NCBI RefSeq assembly: GCF_014302995.1
Contig: NZ_CP060295.1
Location: 682,001 to 746,000 of the forward strand
DNA length: 64,000 nucleotides
Direction of reading: 5' to 3'
DNA from: Variovorax sp. PAMC26660
GTDB lineage: Bacteria > Pseudomonadota > Gammaproteobacteria > Burkholderiales > Burkholderiaceae_C
In this document: piece by piece, positions 18,849-26,798 of the stretch
Layout: each line of letters begins with the position of its first letter
How positions within the stretch are numbered: position 1 is the first letter of the stretch
Position numbers and translations under genes: made by a program
The notes under the pieces: model-generated
The model's input: only the letters and a program-made list of their open reading frames with translations
Database searches by the model: none
Told to the model about the DNA's origin: nothing

Positions 18849-19571
18849 GTGTCGTTTCGTCCTACTGAAGAAGCTGCATCGGTGACATTCCGCCCCGCGA
18901 GCCCCTCCTCCTTTCCCTCCGTGCCCTGGTACATGGCATTGGGACAGCGGATCGCCGCGCTCTGGCTGGTCAAGATGATCGGCACCACGCTCGGCATCTC
19001 GGGCTTCTTCGTCCTGTACTTCTGGGTGATGCACAACCCGCCGTCGGAGCCGACGGTGATGCCGCTCACGCCGCTGGACCACTGGGTCGGCGTGAGCGAC
19101 GACGCCATGCTGCTGTACGGCTCGCTGTGGTTCTACATCTCGCTGGCCCCGGCCCTCGCGAAGGACAAGGCCGAACTGTGGGCCTGCGCGCGCGACGCCG
19201 CGATCATGGCGGCCGTTGGCCTGGCGGTCTTCTGGCTTTTTCCGACCACGGTGCCGGTGTTTCCGGTGGACTGGGCACAGTACCCGGCGCTGCAGTTCCT
19301 CAAGGCCACCGACGTGGGCGGCAATGCGTTCCCTTCATTGCACGTCGCGTTCGCGGTGCTCACCGCCGTGCTGCTGGGGCGCCAGTTGCGCAGCATGAAG
19401 GCGCCCGCGTGGACGCATGCGGTGAATGTGCTTTGGTCGCTCGGCATCGTCTACTCGACGCTGGCGACGCGCCAGCACGTGCTGATCGACGTGCTCGGCG
19501 GCACGTTGCTCGCGGGCGTGGTGAGCTGGGTCGGAACCACGCGCGGCCGGCTCGTCTTGACCGAAGCCTGA
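18849..19571 (+). CDS. PAP2-family membrane phosphatase
   Basis: 240 aa with about five or six hydrophobic helices. The phosphatase motifs are GGNAFPSLHVAFAV (SLH motif) and STLATRQHVLIDVLGG (R-x(3-6)-H-x3-D motif). Such enzymes dephosphorylate lipid A, undecaprenyl pyrophosphate or phosphatidic acid in the envelope. The first motif K-x6-RP is not obvious, so the substrate is open. The start is uncertain: GTG 18849 has no SD and nearly abuts the repeats, GTG 18882 is alternative, and ATG 18931 would still keep all helices. Confidence 0.8.
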   Translation: MSFRPTEEAASVTFRPASPSSFPSVPWYMALGQRIAALWLVKMIGTTLGISGFFVLYFWVMHNPPSEPTVMPLTPLDHWVGVSDDAMLLYGSLWFYISLAPALAKDKAELWACARDAAIMAAVGLAVFWLFPTTVPVFPVDWAQYPALQFLKATDVGGNAFPSLHVAFAVLTAVLLGRQLRSMKAPAWTHAVNVLWSLGIVYSTLATRQHVLIDVLGGTLLAGVVSWVGTTRGRLVLTEA

Positions 19572-19586
19572 GCCGGCCCGTCAGGA

Positions 19587-20030
19587 TCAGGCAACGGCCT
19601 GCGCCCCCACGGCCGCCACCTGCGCGTCCTGTGTCGACTGCATGCCCGAGACGCCGATGGCGCCGATCAATTGCCCGTCGTGCATCAGCGGCAAGCCGCC
19701 TTCGAGCGGGCACGCGCCTTCGGTGGCGAGCAGCCGCAGGTTCAGCCCACCCGCGGCCAGCGCTTCTTCGAACACGCGCGTCGGCCGCTTGAAGCGCACG
19801 GTGCTGCGGGCCTTGGCCTGCGCGATCTCCACGCTGCCGGTCTGCGCGTGGTCCATCTTGTGCAGCACGACGAGGTTGGCGGCGCTGTCCATCACGGCGA
19901 TCACCATCGGCCAGCCGTTGACGCGTGCCTCGGCCTCGGCGGCGGCGGCCACGCGCCGCGCCACATCGAGGGACACGGGCGCGCCGTAGGGAATGAAGGG
20001 TTGTTGCTGCGTTGCTGGCGCGATGTTCAT
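19587..20030 (-). CDS. GlcG/HbpS-family (heme-degrading type) protein
   Basis: 147 aa of the GlcG/HbpS-like fold. Family segments visible are GWPMVIAVMDSAANLVVLHKMDHAQTGSVEIAQAKARST and GGLPLMHDGQLIGAIGVSGM. No signal peptide is seen, so it is probably cytoplasmic. Proteins of this family bind haem or corrinoids or accompany oxidases such as glycolate oxidase; none of those is adjacent. The ATG at 20030 starts the conserved region after a short linker. It is divergent from a LysR gene that may regulate it. Confidence 0.8.
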   Translation of the reverse strand: MNIAPATQQQPFIPYGAPVSLDVARRVAAAAEAEARVNGWPMVIAVMDSAANLVVLHKMDHAQTGSVEIAQAKARSTVRFKRPTRVFEEALAAGGLNLRLLATEGACPLEGGLPLMHDGQLIGAIGVSGMQSTQDAQVAAVGAQAVA

Positions 20031-20119
20031 GCGAAGTCCTTGGAAGATGAAACGAACGATGCGCCGAACGATAGCGACGGGCAGAATCAACCGCCATTCC
20101 CCAAACCTTCGCATCTGTT

Positions 20120-21022
20120 GTGCACGAATCGCCAGCTCACCCCCACGACGCCGCACTCGCCTCGCTCACCTGGGACGACATCCGCTATTTCGTGGCGGTG
20201 GCGCGCGAGGGCAGCCTGTCGGGCGCGGCCCGGCAGTTGCGTGTCGAGCATTCGACGGTGGCGCGCAGGGTCGGCGCGCTGGAGTCGCACATCGGCGTGC
20301 GCCTGTTCGATCGCCTGCCGCGAAGCTGGGCACTGACCAGCGAGGGCGAAGCGCTGCTCGCGCCCGCCGAGCGGCTGGAGCAGGAGGTGATGGCCTTCGC
20401 GCGCGCCGCCGCCGCCAGCACCGCTGCGCAGGGCACGGTCAGGGTTTCGGCGCCGCCGGCCTTTGCCAGCCACTTCATCGTGCCGTTGTGGGCCGCACAG
20501 GCCGGGCGGTGGCCGGGCATCGAACTGGACATCGTCGGCGAGCTGCGCAGCGCCAACCTGCAGCGGCGCGACGCGGACATCGCACTGCGCTTCATGCGCC
20601 CGACCGAGCCCGGCCTTGCGGCGCGCAAGCTCGGAGAACTGTCGTTCAGGCTGTACGCCGCACCGGCATGGCTGTCACGGCCCGAAGCCGACTGGCGCTT
20701 CCTGGGCTACAGCGATCCGCCCGGCAACGTGCCGCACCAGCGGTTGCTGGCCGACATCGCGGGCGAACGCCCTTTCGTGCTGCGCAGCAACGACCTGACG
20801 GCGCTGCACAACGCCTGCCGCGGCGGTCTCGGGCTTGCGATGCTGCCGGACTTCATGGCGCGCGGCGACGCGCTGCTGGTCGAAGTGCCCGGCGAAGGCC
20901 GGCCGGCAATGCGGGAGATATGGAGCGTGGTGCACCCCGATGTGAGGCGCTCGCCGCGCGTGCGGGCCGTGGCCGACGCGCTGGCGGAAATGGTCGGCGC
21001 CCACGCCGGGCGCCTTGCATGA
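20120..21022 (+). CDS. LysR-family transcriptional regulator
   Basis: 300 aa. The winged HTH is at about residues 17-75 (RYFVAVAREGSLSGAARQLRVEHSTVARRVGALE), followed by a periplasmic-binding-protein-like effector domain ending near residue 290. The start is GTG at 20120; no better ATG precedes the HTH. It is divergent from the GlcG-like gene by 89 bases, the usual LysR target arrangement, and ends 11 bases before the convergent lpxO stop. Confidence 0.88.
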   Translation: MHESPAHPHDAALASLTWDDIRYFVAVAREGSLSGAARQLRVEHSTVARRVGALESHIGVRLFDRLPRSWALTSEGEALLAPAERLEQEVMAFARAAAASTAAQGTVRVSAPPAFASHFIVPLWAAQAGRWPGIELDIVGELRSANLQRRDADIALRFMRPTEPGLAARKLGELSFRLYAAPAWLSRPEADWRFLGYSDPPGNVPHQRLLADIAGERPFVLRSNDLTALHNACRGGLGLAMLPDFMARGDALLVEVPGEGRPAMREIWSVVHPDVRRSPRVRAVADALAEMVGAHAGRLA

Positions 21023-21033
21023 ACCCTGGCTGG

Positions 21034-21930
21034 TTACCAGAAGATCCAGAGGGCGAGGCCACCGAAGATGGCCCACTTCACGAGGTAGTACGCGCGCTTG
21101 TCCCAGGCCTTCAGTCGCTTGCCGACCACGCGGATCTGGTAGATGTACTTGAACGCGCGGTTGATGCCGCCCGTCTTGTCGCCCGCGTCATTGGGCGAGC
21201 TGGCGGCGGCCAGCAGGTTCTTGGCGAACCAGCGGTTCACCGCGCTGGCCCATCGGTACTTCAGCGGGCGCTCGATGTCGCAGAACAGGATCACGCGGTC
21301 GTGGTCGGTGGTGTTCTCGGCGTAGTGGATGAAGGTTTCGTCGAACACCACGGCCTCGCCGTCGCGCCAGTGGTAGCGCTGGCCGTCCACGTCGATGTAG
21401 CAGCCTTCGACGCCTGGCGTCCACAAGCCCAGGTGATAGCGCAGCGAGCCGGCGAAGGGGTCGCGGTGGCGCACGAGGCGGCTGCCGGGTGGCAGCTCGG
21501 CGAACATCGCCGCCTTGATGGTGCCGATGCCCTTGAGCAGCTCGGTCGTGCGCGGGCACAGGACAGCCGCCGAGGGATGAGCCTCGTCGTACCACTTCAG
21601 GTAGAAGCGCTTCCAGCCGCTCTTGAAGAAGGAGTTGAAACCCACGTCGTTGAACTGGCTCGATGCCTTGATGCTGCCGCCGTTGCGCATGGCCAGCGCT
21701 TCTTCGCGGATGACTTCCCAGTTCTCTTCGAGGATGCGCATTTCGGGAAACTGCGCAGGCGACAGGTACGGCGTACCCGGCACCTTCGAGAAAAGGTACA
21801 TGAAGACGTTCAGCGGGGCCAGGAAGGTCGAGTGGTCAGAGAGCTGTCTGAAGAACTTGTGCCGGACCTGGCCACGGAAATGAACGTAGAGCGCGCTGAG
21901 CGCGAAGATAGCAAGAATGACCCACTTCAT
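21034..21930 (-). CDS. lpxO: LpxO-like lipid A hydroxylase (Asp/Asn beta-hydroxylase family)
   Basis: 298 aa. One N-terminal TM helix (residues 2-18) anchors it to the inner membrane. The catalytic domain has the Fe(II) ligands H155-R-D157 and H202 and the 2-oxoglutarate-binding R212 (HYAENTTDHDR). LpxO hydroxylates a secondary fatty acid of lipid A, altering outer-membrane behaviour. The ATG at 21930 starts the TM helix; the upstream in-frame extension is not hydrophobic or conserved. It follows the histidine kinase gene by 95 bases on the same strand, so it may be read with that two-component system. Asp beta-hydroxylase activity on other substrates remains possible. Confidence 0.85.
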   Translation of the reverse strand: MKWVILAIFALSALYVHFRGQVRHKFFRQLSDHSTFLAPLNVFMYLFSKVPGTPYLSPAQFPEMRILEENWEVIREEALAMRNGGSIKASSQFNDVGFNSFFKSGWKRFYLKWYDEAHPSAAVLCPRTTELLKGIGTIKAAMFAELPPGSRLVRHRDPFAGSLRYHLGLWTPGVEGCYIDVDGQRYHWRDGEAVVFDETFIHYAENTTDHDRVILFCDIERPLKYRWASAVNRWFAKNLLAAASSPNDAGDKTGGINRAFKYIYQIRVVGKRLKAWDKRAYYLVKWAIFGGLALWIFW

Positions 21931-22025
21931 TTTTGAAAGTGTCCTGTAGAGCGCACCGGCTAGTGTAAATCGCGGCCCCGAAACGGACCTGACCAAGCCC
22001 TTTGGCCACGTCCCGGAAGGGATCT

Positions 22026-23453
22026 TCAGCTGCAGAGCATGGGCTGGGGCGCATCGGCCATCGCCAGCGGCAGCCGCACGGAGGCCAGCAGACCACCCCC
22101 CGGCGCTTCGCCCAGGACCACCTCGCCACCGTGCTTGTCGACCACCGACTTGACGATGGCCAGCCCCAGGCCGCTGCCACTCTGGTTCTGATCTGGGTTG
22201 CGAAAGAACCGGTCGAACACCCGCTCGCGCAGCGCGGCCGGAATGCCGGGGCCCTGATCGGCCACCGTCAGCAGGGCTTGCTGCCCGTCCTGGGCCACAT
22301 GCACCATGACCGTTCCGCCCGGCGGGCTGTACTTGATGGCGTTGTTGATGAGGTTGTCGATCATCGAGACCAGGCTCTCGCGCTCACCCAGCACCGGCAC
22401 GCGGTCGTCGCTCACCAGTTCCAGCTCGACGTCGCGGGCGCTGGCCAAGCCTTCGATCATGGCGAGCCTGTCCTGCACCAGCGCGTCGAGCGACAGCATG
22501 ACCGGTAAGGCGTTGTCAGAAACGGCGTCGCTGCGCATGAGCTGCAGCAACTGGCCCACCAGCCGCGCCGCGCGGTCGTTGCTTCGCAGCAGATTGCCCA
22601 TCAATTCCCGCTGGCCCTCGTCGGTGCTCTGTTCCTTGAGTGCTTCCACGTTCACCCGCATGGCGGCCAGCGGCGTGCGCAGCTCGTGCGCCGCATCGGC
22701 GATCAGGCTGCGCTCGCGCGAGGTGCTGTCGCGCACCCGCTGCAGCAGGCTGTTGATGCTGTGCACCAGCGGCTTCAGCTCCTTGTGGGGCGGCGCATAC
22801 GACAGCGGTGTCAGGTCGTTGGGGCCGCGCTCGGAGGTCTCCTTGCTCACCTGGCGCCACGGACGCAGCGCCAGCCGCACCGACAGCCAGGCCGGAAAGA
22901 TCAGAAACGGCAGGCTGATGACCAGCGGCAGCAGGTAAAAGCCCCGGTTGATGACCGTGACGGTCAGCCGCCAGACGCTGGGCTCGGCCAGCATCACGCT
23001 GGTATCGGAGTTGGGAGACTGCAGCGTGCGCGCACGCCACTCGCGCCCGCCCGCCTTGACGGTCTCGATGAGATTCGGCGCCGAATTCAGGATGACGGGC
23101 ACCGCCGCCGTCGAACGGTAGATCAGCTTGCCGCGTTGCCACACCTGCATGACGGGCGAGGTGTCGGAGGCGGCGTCGCCGTCGCCCACGGTTTCGAGCA
23201 ATGCGGCGTCGAAGGCGGCGAGCGTTTCCTGCTGCTTGTCGGGCCGATCGACCAGGTTCTGCGCGATCGAGGTGACCGTCTGGTAGATCTTGTCGTACTT
23301 CAGAAGCTCCGGGTCTTCGTAGGAGTCGTACAGCAGCAGCGCAATGGCCATGGTCCACAGCAGGGCGACCACGCCCATCTGCGCCAGCAGCAGGCGCCGC
23401 ATCAGGGAAGGTTGTGCCCAGTTCTTCCAGCGCTGCGCCAGCGCCTGCATCAT
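22026..23453 (-). CDS. Two-component sensor histidine kinase
   Basis: 475-aa membrane kinase. TM1 is about residues 20-42, a periplasmic sensor of roughly 130 residues follows, and TM2 is near residues 170-190 (RGFYLLPLVISLPFLIFPAW). Then come the H-box DAAHELRTPLAAMRV, N-box MIDNLINNAIKYSPPGG, G1 DQGPGIP and G2 GSGLGLAIVK. The start overlaps the response-regulator stop by 4 bases. Order and type resemble QseC/PmrB-like sensors; the signal is unknown. Confidence 0.92.
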   Translation of the reverse strand: MMQALAQRWKNWAQPSLMRRLLLAQMGVVALLWTMAIALLLYDSYEDPELLKYDKIYQTVTSIAQNLVDRPDKQQETLAAFDAALLETVGDGDAASDTSPVMQVWQRGKLIYRSTAAVPVILNSAPNLIETVKAGGREWRARTLQSPNSDTSVMLAEPSVWRLTVTVINRGFYLLPLVISLPFLIFPAWLSVRLALRPWRQVSKETSERGPNDLTPLSYAPPHKELKPLVHSINSLLQRVRDSTSRERSLIADAAHELRTPLAAMRVNVEALKEQSTDEGQRELMGNLLRSNDRAARLVGQLLQLMRSDAVSDNALPVMLSLDALVQDRLAMIEGLASARDVELELVSDDRVPVLGERESLVSMIDNLINNAIKYSPPGGTVMVHVAQDGQQALLTVADQGPGIPAALRERVFDRFFRNPDQNQSGSGLGLAIVKSVVDKHGGEVVLGEAPGGGLLASVRLPLAMADAPQPMLCS

Positions 23454-24133
23454 TTCGGCGTGCTCCGCACCAGCGATTGCACGTCGATCACATAACCGAT
23501 GCCACGCACCGTGCGGATATAGCCCTGGCCGATCTTGCGGCGCAGGTTGGAGATATGCACTTCGAGCGAGTTGCTGCCATTGGCCTGGCCACCGGGCAGC
23601 ACCTGCTCTTCCATCACGCGGCGCGTCACCACGCGGCCGGTGCGCTTGAGCAGCAGCGCCAGCAGATCGAATTCGCAGCGCGACAGTTCCACCGGCTCGC
23701 CGTCGACGATCACGCCGCGCGTGGGCTCGTGCAGCGCCAGGCCGCGCATGCGGATGGTCTCGTCGTTGAAGCCGTAGCTGCGGCGAGCGAGCGCCCGCAC
23801 ACGCGACAGCAGCTCGGCCAGCGCGAAGGGCTTGACCAGGTAGTCGTCCGCACCGTCGTCCAGGCTGCGCAGGCGGTCGTTGAGCGCATCACGCGCGCTC
23901 AGCACCAGCACCGGCAGGATCTGGCGGTCGCGGCGCAGGCGAAACAGCAGGTCGAGCCCGTCGCCGTCGGGCAGGCCCAGGTCGAGCAGCACCATGTCGA
24001 AGGTGCCGCCGTCGAGGGTACGCAGGGCGTCGTCGAGGCGGCGGACCCACACCACGTCCATGCCTTGATTGGCCAGCGCAATGCGCACGCCGTTGCCGAG
24101 ATCAAGGTCGTCCTCAACAAGCAAAAGATTCAT
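23450..24133 (-). CDS. OmpR/PhoB-family response regulator
   Basis: 227 aa. The receiver has the acidic pair VEDD, phospho-Asp in VLLDLGLPDGDG and Lys in LVKPF; the C-terminal winged helix ends with RTVRGIGYVIDV. The ATG at 24133 begins MNLLLVEDD; a start 60 bases further upstream would add a non-conserved tail. It is cotranscribed with its kinase and perhaps lpxO. Phased CTTCA repeats in the upstream gap may be its operator. Confidence 0.93.
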   Translation of the reverse strand: MNLLLVEDDLDLGNGVRIALANQGMDVVWVRRLDDALRTLDGGTFDMVLLDLGLPDGDGLDLLFRLRRDRQILPVLVLSARDALNDRLRSLDDGADDYLVKPFALAELLSRVRALARRSYGFNDETIRMRGLALHEPTRGVIVDGEPVELSRCEFDLLALLLKRTGRVVTRRVMEEQVLPGGQANGSNSLEVHISNLRRKIGQGYIRTVRGIGYVIDVQSLVRSTPK

Positions 24134-24200
24134 GGGTCTCCACGCGAACTCGCCCGATTTCGGGATAAGGCCGAAGTATCTGCCAAGCACCATCCACGCA

Positions 24201-24238
24201 CTTCAGGAAATCTTCATGAATGCTGCAGGGGTTCTTCA
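24201..24238. promoter_or_regulatory. Helically phased CTTCA repeats (putative response-regulator site)
   Basis: CTTCA occurs at 24201, 24212 and 24234, that is at 11 and 22 bp intervals, in the gap between the response-regulator gene and the divergent hydrolase. This spacing suits head-to-tail binding by an OmpR-type regulator. The last copy lies beyond the ATG at 24220, which favours the later hydrolase start. Confidence 0.5.
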
Positions 24239-24261
24239 GGTACGAAAACGACACTGGATCG

Positions 24262-25404
24262 ATGCCTCACACACGGAACTTCGACGTGAATCGCCCCCCT
24301 GTCCAGCCGCTTCGGCCCACCCGGTTTCAACCGGGGCGCAGGGACATCCTGCGTACCCTGGCACTCACCGGTGTGGCCGGTCTCGCGGCCTGCGGCCGCA
24401 GCAGCGCTCCCCACGTGGGAGCGGGCAGCAGCGCGGGCCACGGCCCGGTTTCCGTCACCAACCGCCGTGTGAAAGTGTCGACCGCGCCCGACGTGTCCTT
24501 ACAGGTGCGCGACTGGCAGCGCCCCGGCGCCACCGGACCGACCATTGTGCTGCTGGCGGGCCTGGGCGGCAACGCGCGGTGTTTCGACAGCCTTGCGCCC
24601 GCGCTGGCTTCCCGCTCGCGCGTGGTGGCGATCAGCCGGCGCGGCTACGGCCAGTCCGACAAACCACGGCCGATGAAGACGGCGACCCAGCATTACGAGG
24701 TGGACACGCTCACCTGCGACCTGAAGGCGGTGCTCGATGAACTGGGCCTGCTGCGTGTGGTGCTCGGCGGCCATTCGATCGCGGGCAACGAGCTGACGCG
24801 CTTTGCGGGGCGTCACCCCGAGCGGGTGCGAGGGCTCATCTACCTCGACACCAGCTTCGACTACACCGTGAGCGGCGACACCGGCGGCGAGGAGCCGCCG
24901 CTCAACCGGCGGCTCGACGAGCCCAGGCCAGGCCCCAAGGACGGCCGCTCGCTGGAGGCCGCCATCGCGTTCAACCGACGCAAGACCAAGAACTGGTGGC
25001 CCGCGCTCGAAGCGAACCTGCTCGCTGCCGTCGACCTGCGCGCCGACGGCAGCGTGCGCATGAACACACCCGAGGACATCGACACCGCCATGGACACCGC
25101 CGCCCACAATTTCTCGCCGGACTACCGGGCCGTGCGCGCGCCCTCGCTGGTCGTGACCGCCCTGCCCGCAGACAACCGCGACCTGTTTCCCTGGCTCGAA
25201 CTGCCGCTCGATGCAAAGACGGAGAAAGACGCGGCGGACTACCTGCGCATCTTCCGGCACGCGCGCATTTCGGACTCGAACCGCCTCATGACCGCCCTGA
25301 ACACACCGCACCGCCTGACCCTCGACAACTGCAGCCACACCGACTTCTACATGGAGCGCGAAGCCGAGGTGTTGCGGGCGATCCAGTTCATGACATGGGC
25401 TTGA
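24262..25404 (+). CDS. Alpha/beta hydrolase with Tat-type lipoprotein-like N-terminus
   Basis: 380 aa from ATG 24262 (ATG 24220 is a longer alternative with an AGGAAA SD). The N-terminus carries RRDILRTLALTGVAGLAAC, which looks like a twin-arginine signal ending in a lipobox, so the protein is probably exported folded and anchored. The hydrolase core has the oxyanion region LLAGLGGNARCF, the nucleophile elbow GGHSIAG, and a C-terminal catalytic His in NCSHTDFY. Substrate unknown. It is divergent from a response regulator whose putative site lies in between, so it may be in that regulon. Confidence 0.78.
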   Translation: MPHTRNFDVNRPPVQPLRPTRFQPGRRDILRTLALTGVAGLAACGRSSAPHVGAGSSAGHGPVSVTNRRVKVSTAPDVSLQVRDWQRPGATGPTIVLLAGLGGNARCFDSLAPALASRSRVVAISRRGYGQSDKPRPMKTATQHYEVDTLTCDLKAVLDELGLLRVVLGGHSIAGNELTRFAGRHPERVRGLIYLDTSFDYTVSGDTGGEEPPLNRRLDEPRPGPKDGRSLEAAIAFNRRKTKNWWPALEANLLAAVDLRADGSVRMNTPEDIDTAMDTAAHNFSPDYRAVRAPSLVVTALPADNRDLFPWLELPLDAKTEKDAADYLRIFRHARISDSNRLMTALNTPHRLTLDNCSHTDFYMEREAEVLRAIQFMTWA

Positions 25405-25435
25405 GCTTCCATTGCCCTTCCTATCGGTGCGCCAT

Positions 25436-26308
25436 CTATTGACGCAACAACTTGATCAGCGCCGCCAGCTCCTCGCCACCGAGTCCTGCCGCATCGGCCC
25501 GCTTGAAAAGGCCCGCCGCAAAGGCCGGAAACTCGGTGTTGATACCCGCTTCTTGCGCCGCCTGCAGAATGCGCTGTGTCGCCTCGACCGAAATGCGCAT
25601 CGGGCTTTGCGAGATCGTGAAGTCGCCGGACTGGATCACGGAGCCTTCATGCTGAAGGAAGGCCGCGAAGGTCGGCATGATGCCGGCGACGATGCGGCCG
25701 AATTCGGCCACGTCGAAGCCTTCGTGTTCGGCAATGCGCGCGCCATGCAGAAAGCCGAGCATCGTGCCGTAGATGGTGGACAGCGTGGCCAGGTCCATGG
25801 CCGCCGCCGCGCTCGCCTTTTCGCCCAGGTAGACGATGCCGCCGGCCAGCACCTTCAGCCACGGCTCGGCTTCGCTGAACACGCCTTGCGCGCCGGACGC
25901 CAGCAGCGGCGTGTCGGAGCGGCCCATCTGGTCCGGCGCGGCCTGGATCGCACCCTCGAGGTACGCGGCGCCGTGCCGGTGCGCCCAGGCTTCGGCGTCG
26001 CGCGCATCGCGCGGGCTGCCGGTGGTCAGTTGCACCAGCAGGCGGCCGTCCATCGCGGCCGCCACGCCGTCCATGGCGAAGATGGCATCGGCGGCGCGGT
26101 AGTCGTACACGCACATCACGGCGACGCGGCTGGCCCGCAATGCTTCGGCCGCGCTGCGCGCCAGCACGGCACCCTTGGCCACCAGTGCATCGGCCTTGTC
26201 CGCCGTGCGGTTCCACAACGTGACCTTGTAGCCCTGGTCCAGATAGATCTGTGCAATGACGAGGCCCATCGCCCCCAGGCCCAGAACGGAAACTTCCTTG
26301 TTGCTCAT
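25436..26308 (-). CDS. Imine reductase-like NAD(P)-dependent oxidoreductase
   Basis: 290 aa. The N-terminal Rossmann motif is VLGLGAMGLVIAQ, and WNRTADKADALVAKGA follows, as in imine reductases and reductive aminases (6-phosphogluconate dehydrogenase superfamily). The all-helical C-terminal half with YGTMLGFLHGARIAEHEGF fits the IRED dimerisation domain. The ATG at 26308 starts the Rossmann strand; the long upstream frame overlaps the divergent HxlR gene. It probably reduces a C=N or C=O substrate with NADPH. Regulation by the divergent HxlR protein is supported by a perfect inverted repeat between them. Confidence 0.82.
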   Translation of the reverse strand: MSNKEVSVLGLGAMGLVIAQIYLDQGYKVTLWNRTADKADALVAKGAVLARSAAEALRASRVAVMCVYDYRAADAIFAMDGVAAAMDGRLLVQLTTGSPRDARDAEAWAHRHGAAYLEGAIQAAPDQMGRSDTPLLASGAQGVFSEAEPWLKVLAGGIVYLGEKASAAAAMDLATLSTIYGTMLGFLHGARIAEHEGFDVAEFGRIVAGIMPTFAAFLQHEGSVIQSGDFTISQSPMRISVEATQRILQAAQEAGINTEFPAFAAGLFKRADAAGLGGEELAALIKLLRQ

Positions 26309-26369
26309 GACGATTTGTTCGCAGGTTGTGATGACGCCCGCATCGTAGGAATTTCGCCTCCCAACGGTC

Positions 26370-26396
26370 AAGTACCTACAATAAAGTAAGGTACTT
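26370..26396. promoter_or_regulatory. Inverted-repeat operator between HxlR and the imine reductase gene
   Basis: AAGTACCT (26370-26377) and AGGTACTT (26389-26396) form a perfect 8-bp repeat with an 11-bp A/T-rich spacer. The form resembles operators of HxlR/YodB-type repressors. It lies 26 bases before the HxlR start and 61 bases before the reductase start. Confidence 0.72.
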
Positions 26397-26422
26397 ACAA
26401 AAACGTCAGTAATGGAACCCTC

Positions 26423-26776
26423 ATGAAGTCCAAGAAGCCCTACAACTGCGGCATCGGTCCCGCCTTCGACGTCATCGGCGGCAAGTGGAAAGCGGTGATC
26501 CTCTGGGAGCTGCACGCCAAACCCTGCCGCTTCGGTGAACTGAAGCGGCTGCTGCCCGGCATCAGCGAGAAGATGCTGATCCAGCAATTGCGCGAGCTGG
26601 AAACCGACGGCATCGTCCATCGCGAGGTGTTCCACGAAGTGCCACCGCGCGTCGAATATTCCGAGACCAAGCTGGGTGCGACGCTCAACACGGCGCTGGG
26701 GGCGCTGGCCGATTGGGGCGACCTCTACGCCAAGCGCGTGGATGCCGCACGCAAGAAGGCCGAAGCGGCGAAGTGA
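26423..26776 (+). CDS. HxlR-family transcriptional regulator
   Basis: 117-aa winged-HTH protein. The family pattern is GKWKAVILWELHAKPCRFGELKRLLPGISEKML followed by ETDGIVHREVF and VEYSET. Cysteines are at residues 9 and 35; the N-terminal YNCG Cys corresponds to the redox-sensing Cys of several HxlR proteins, so thiol or electrophile sensing is possible. It is divergent from the imine reductase gene and 22 bases upstream of a beta-lactamase-like gene. Confidence 0.9.
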   Translation: MKSKKPYNCGIGPAFDVIGGKWKAVILWELHAKPCRFGELKRLLPGISEKMLIQQLRELETDGIVHREVFHEVPPRVEYSETKLGATLNTALGALADWGDLYAKRVDAARKKAEAAK

Positions 26777-26798
26777 TCACGCGAGCCGGAGAAACCAC

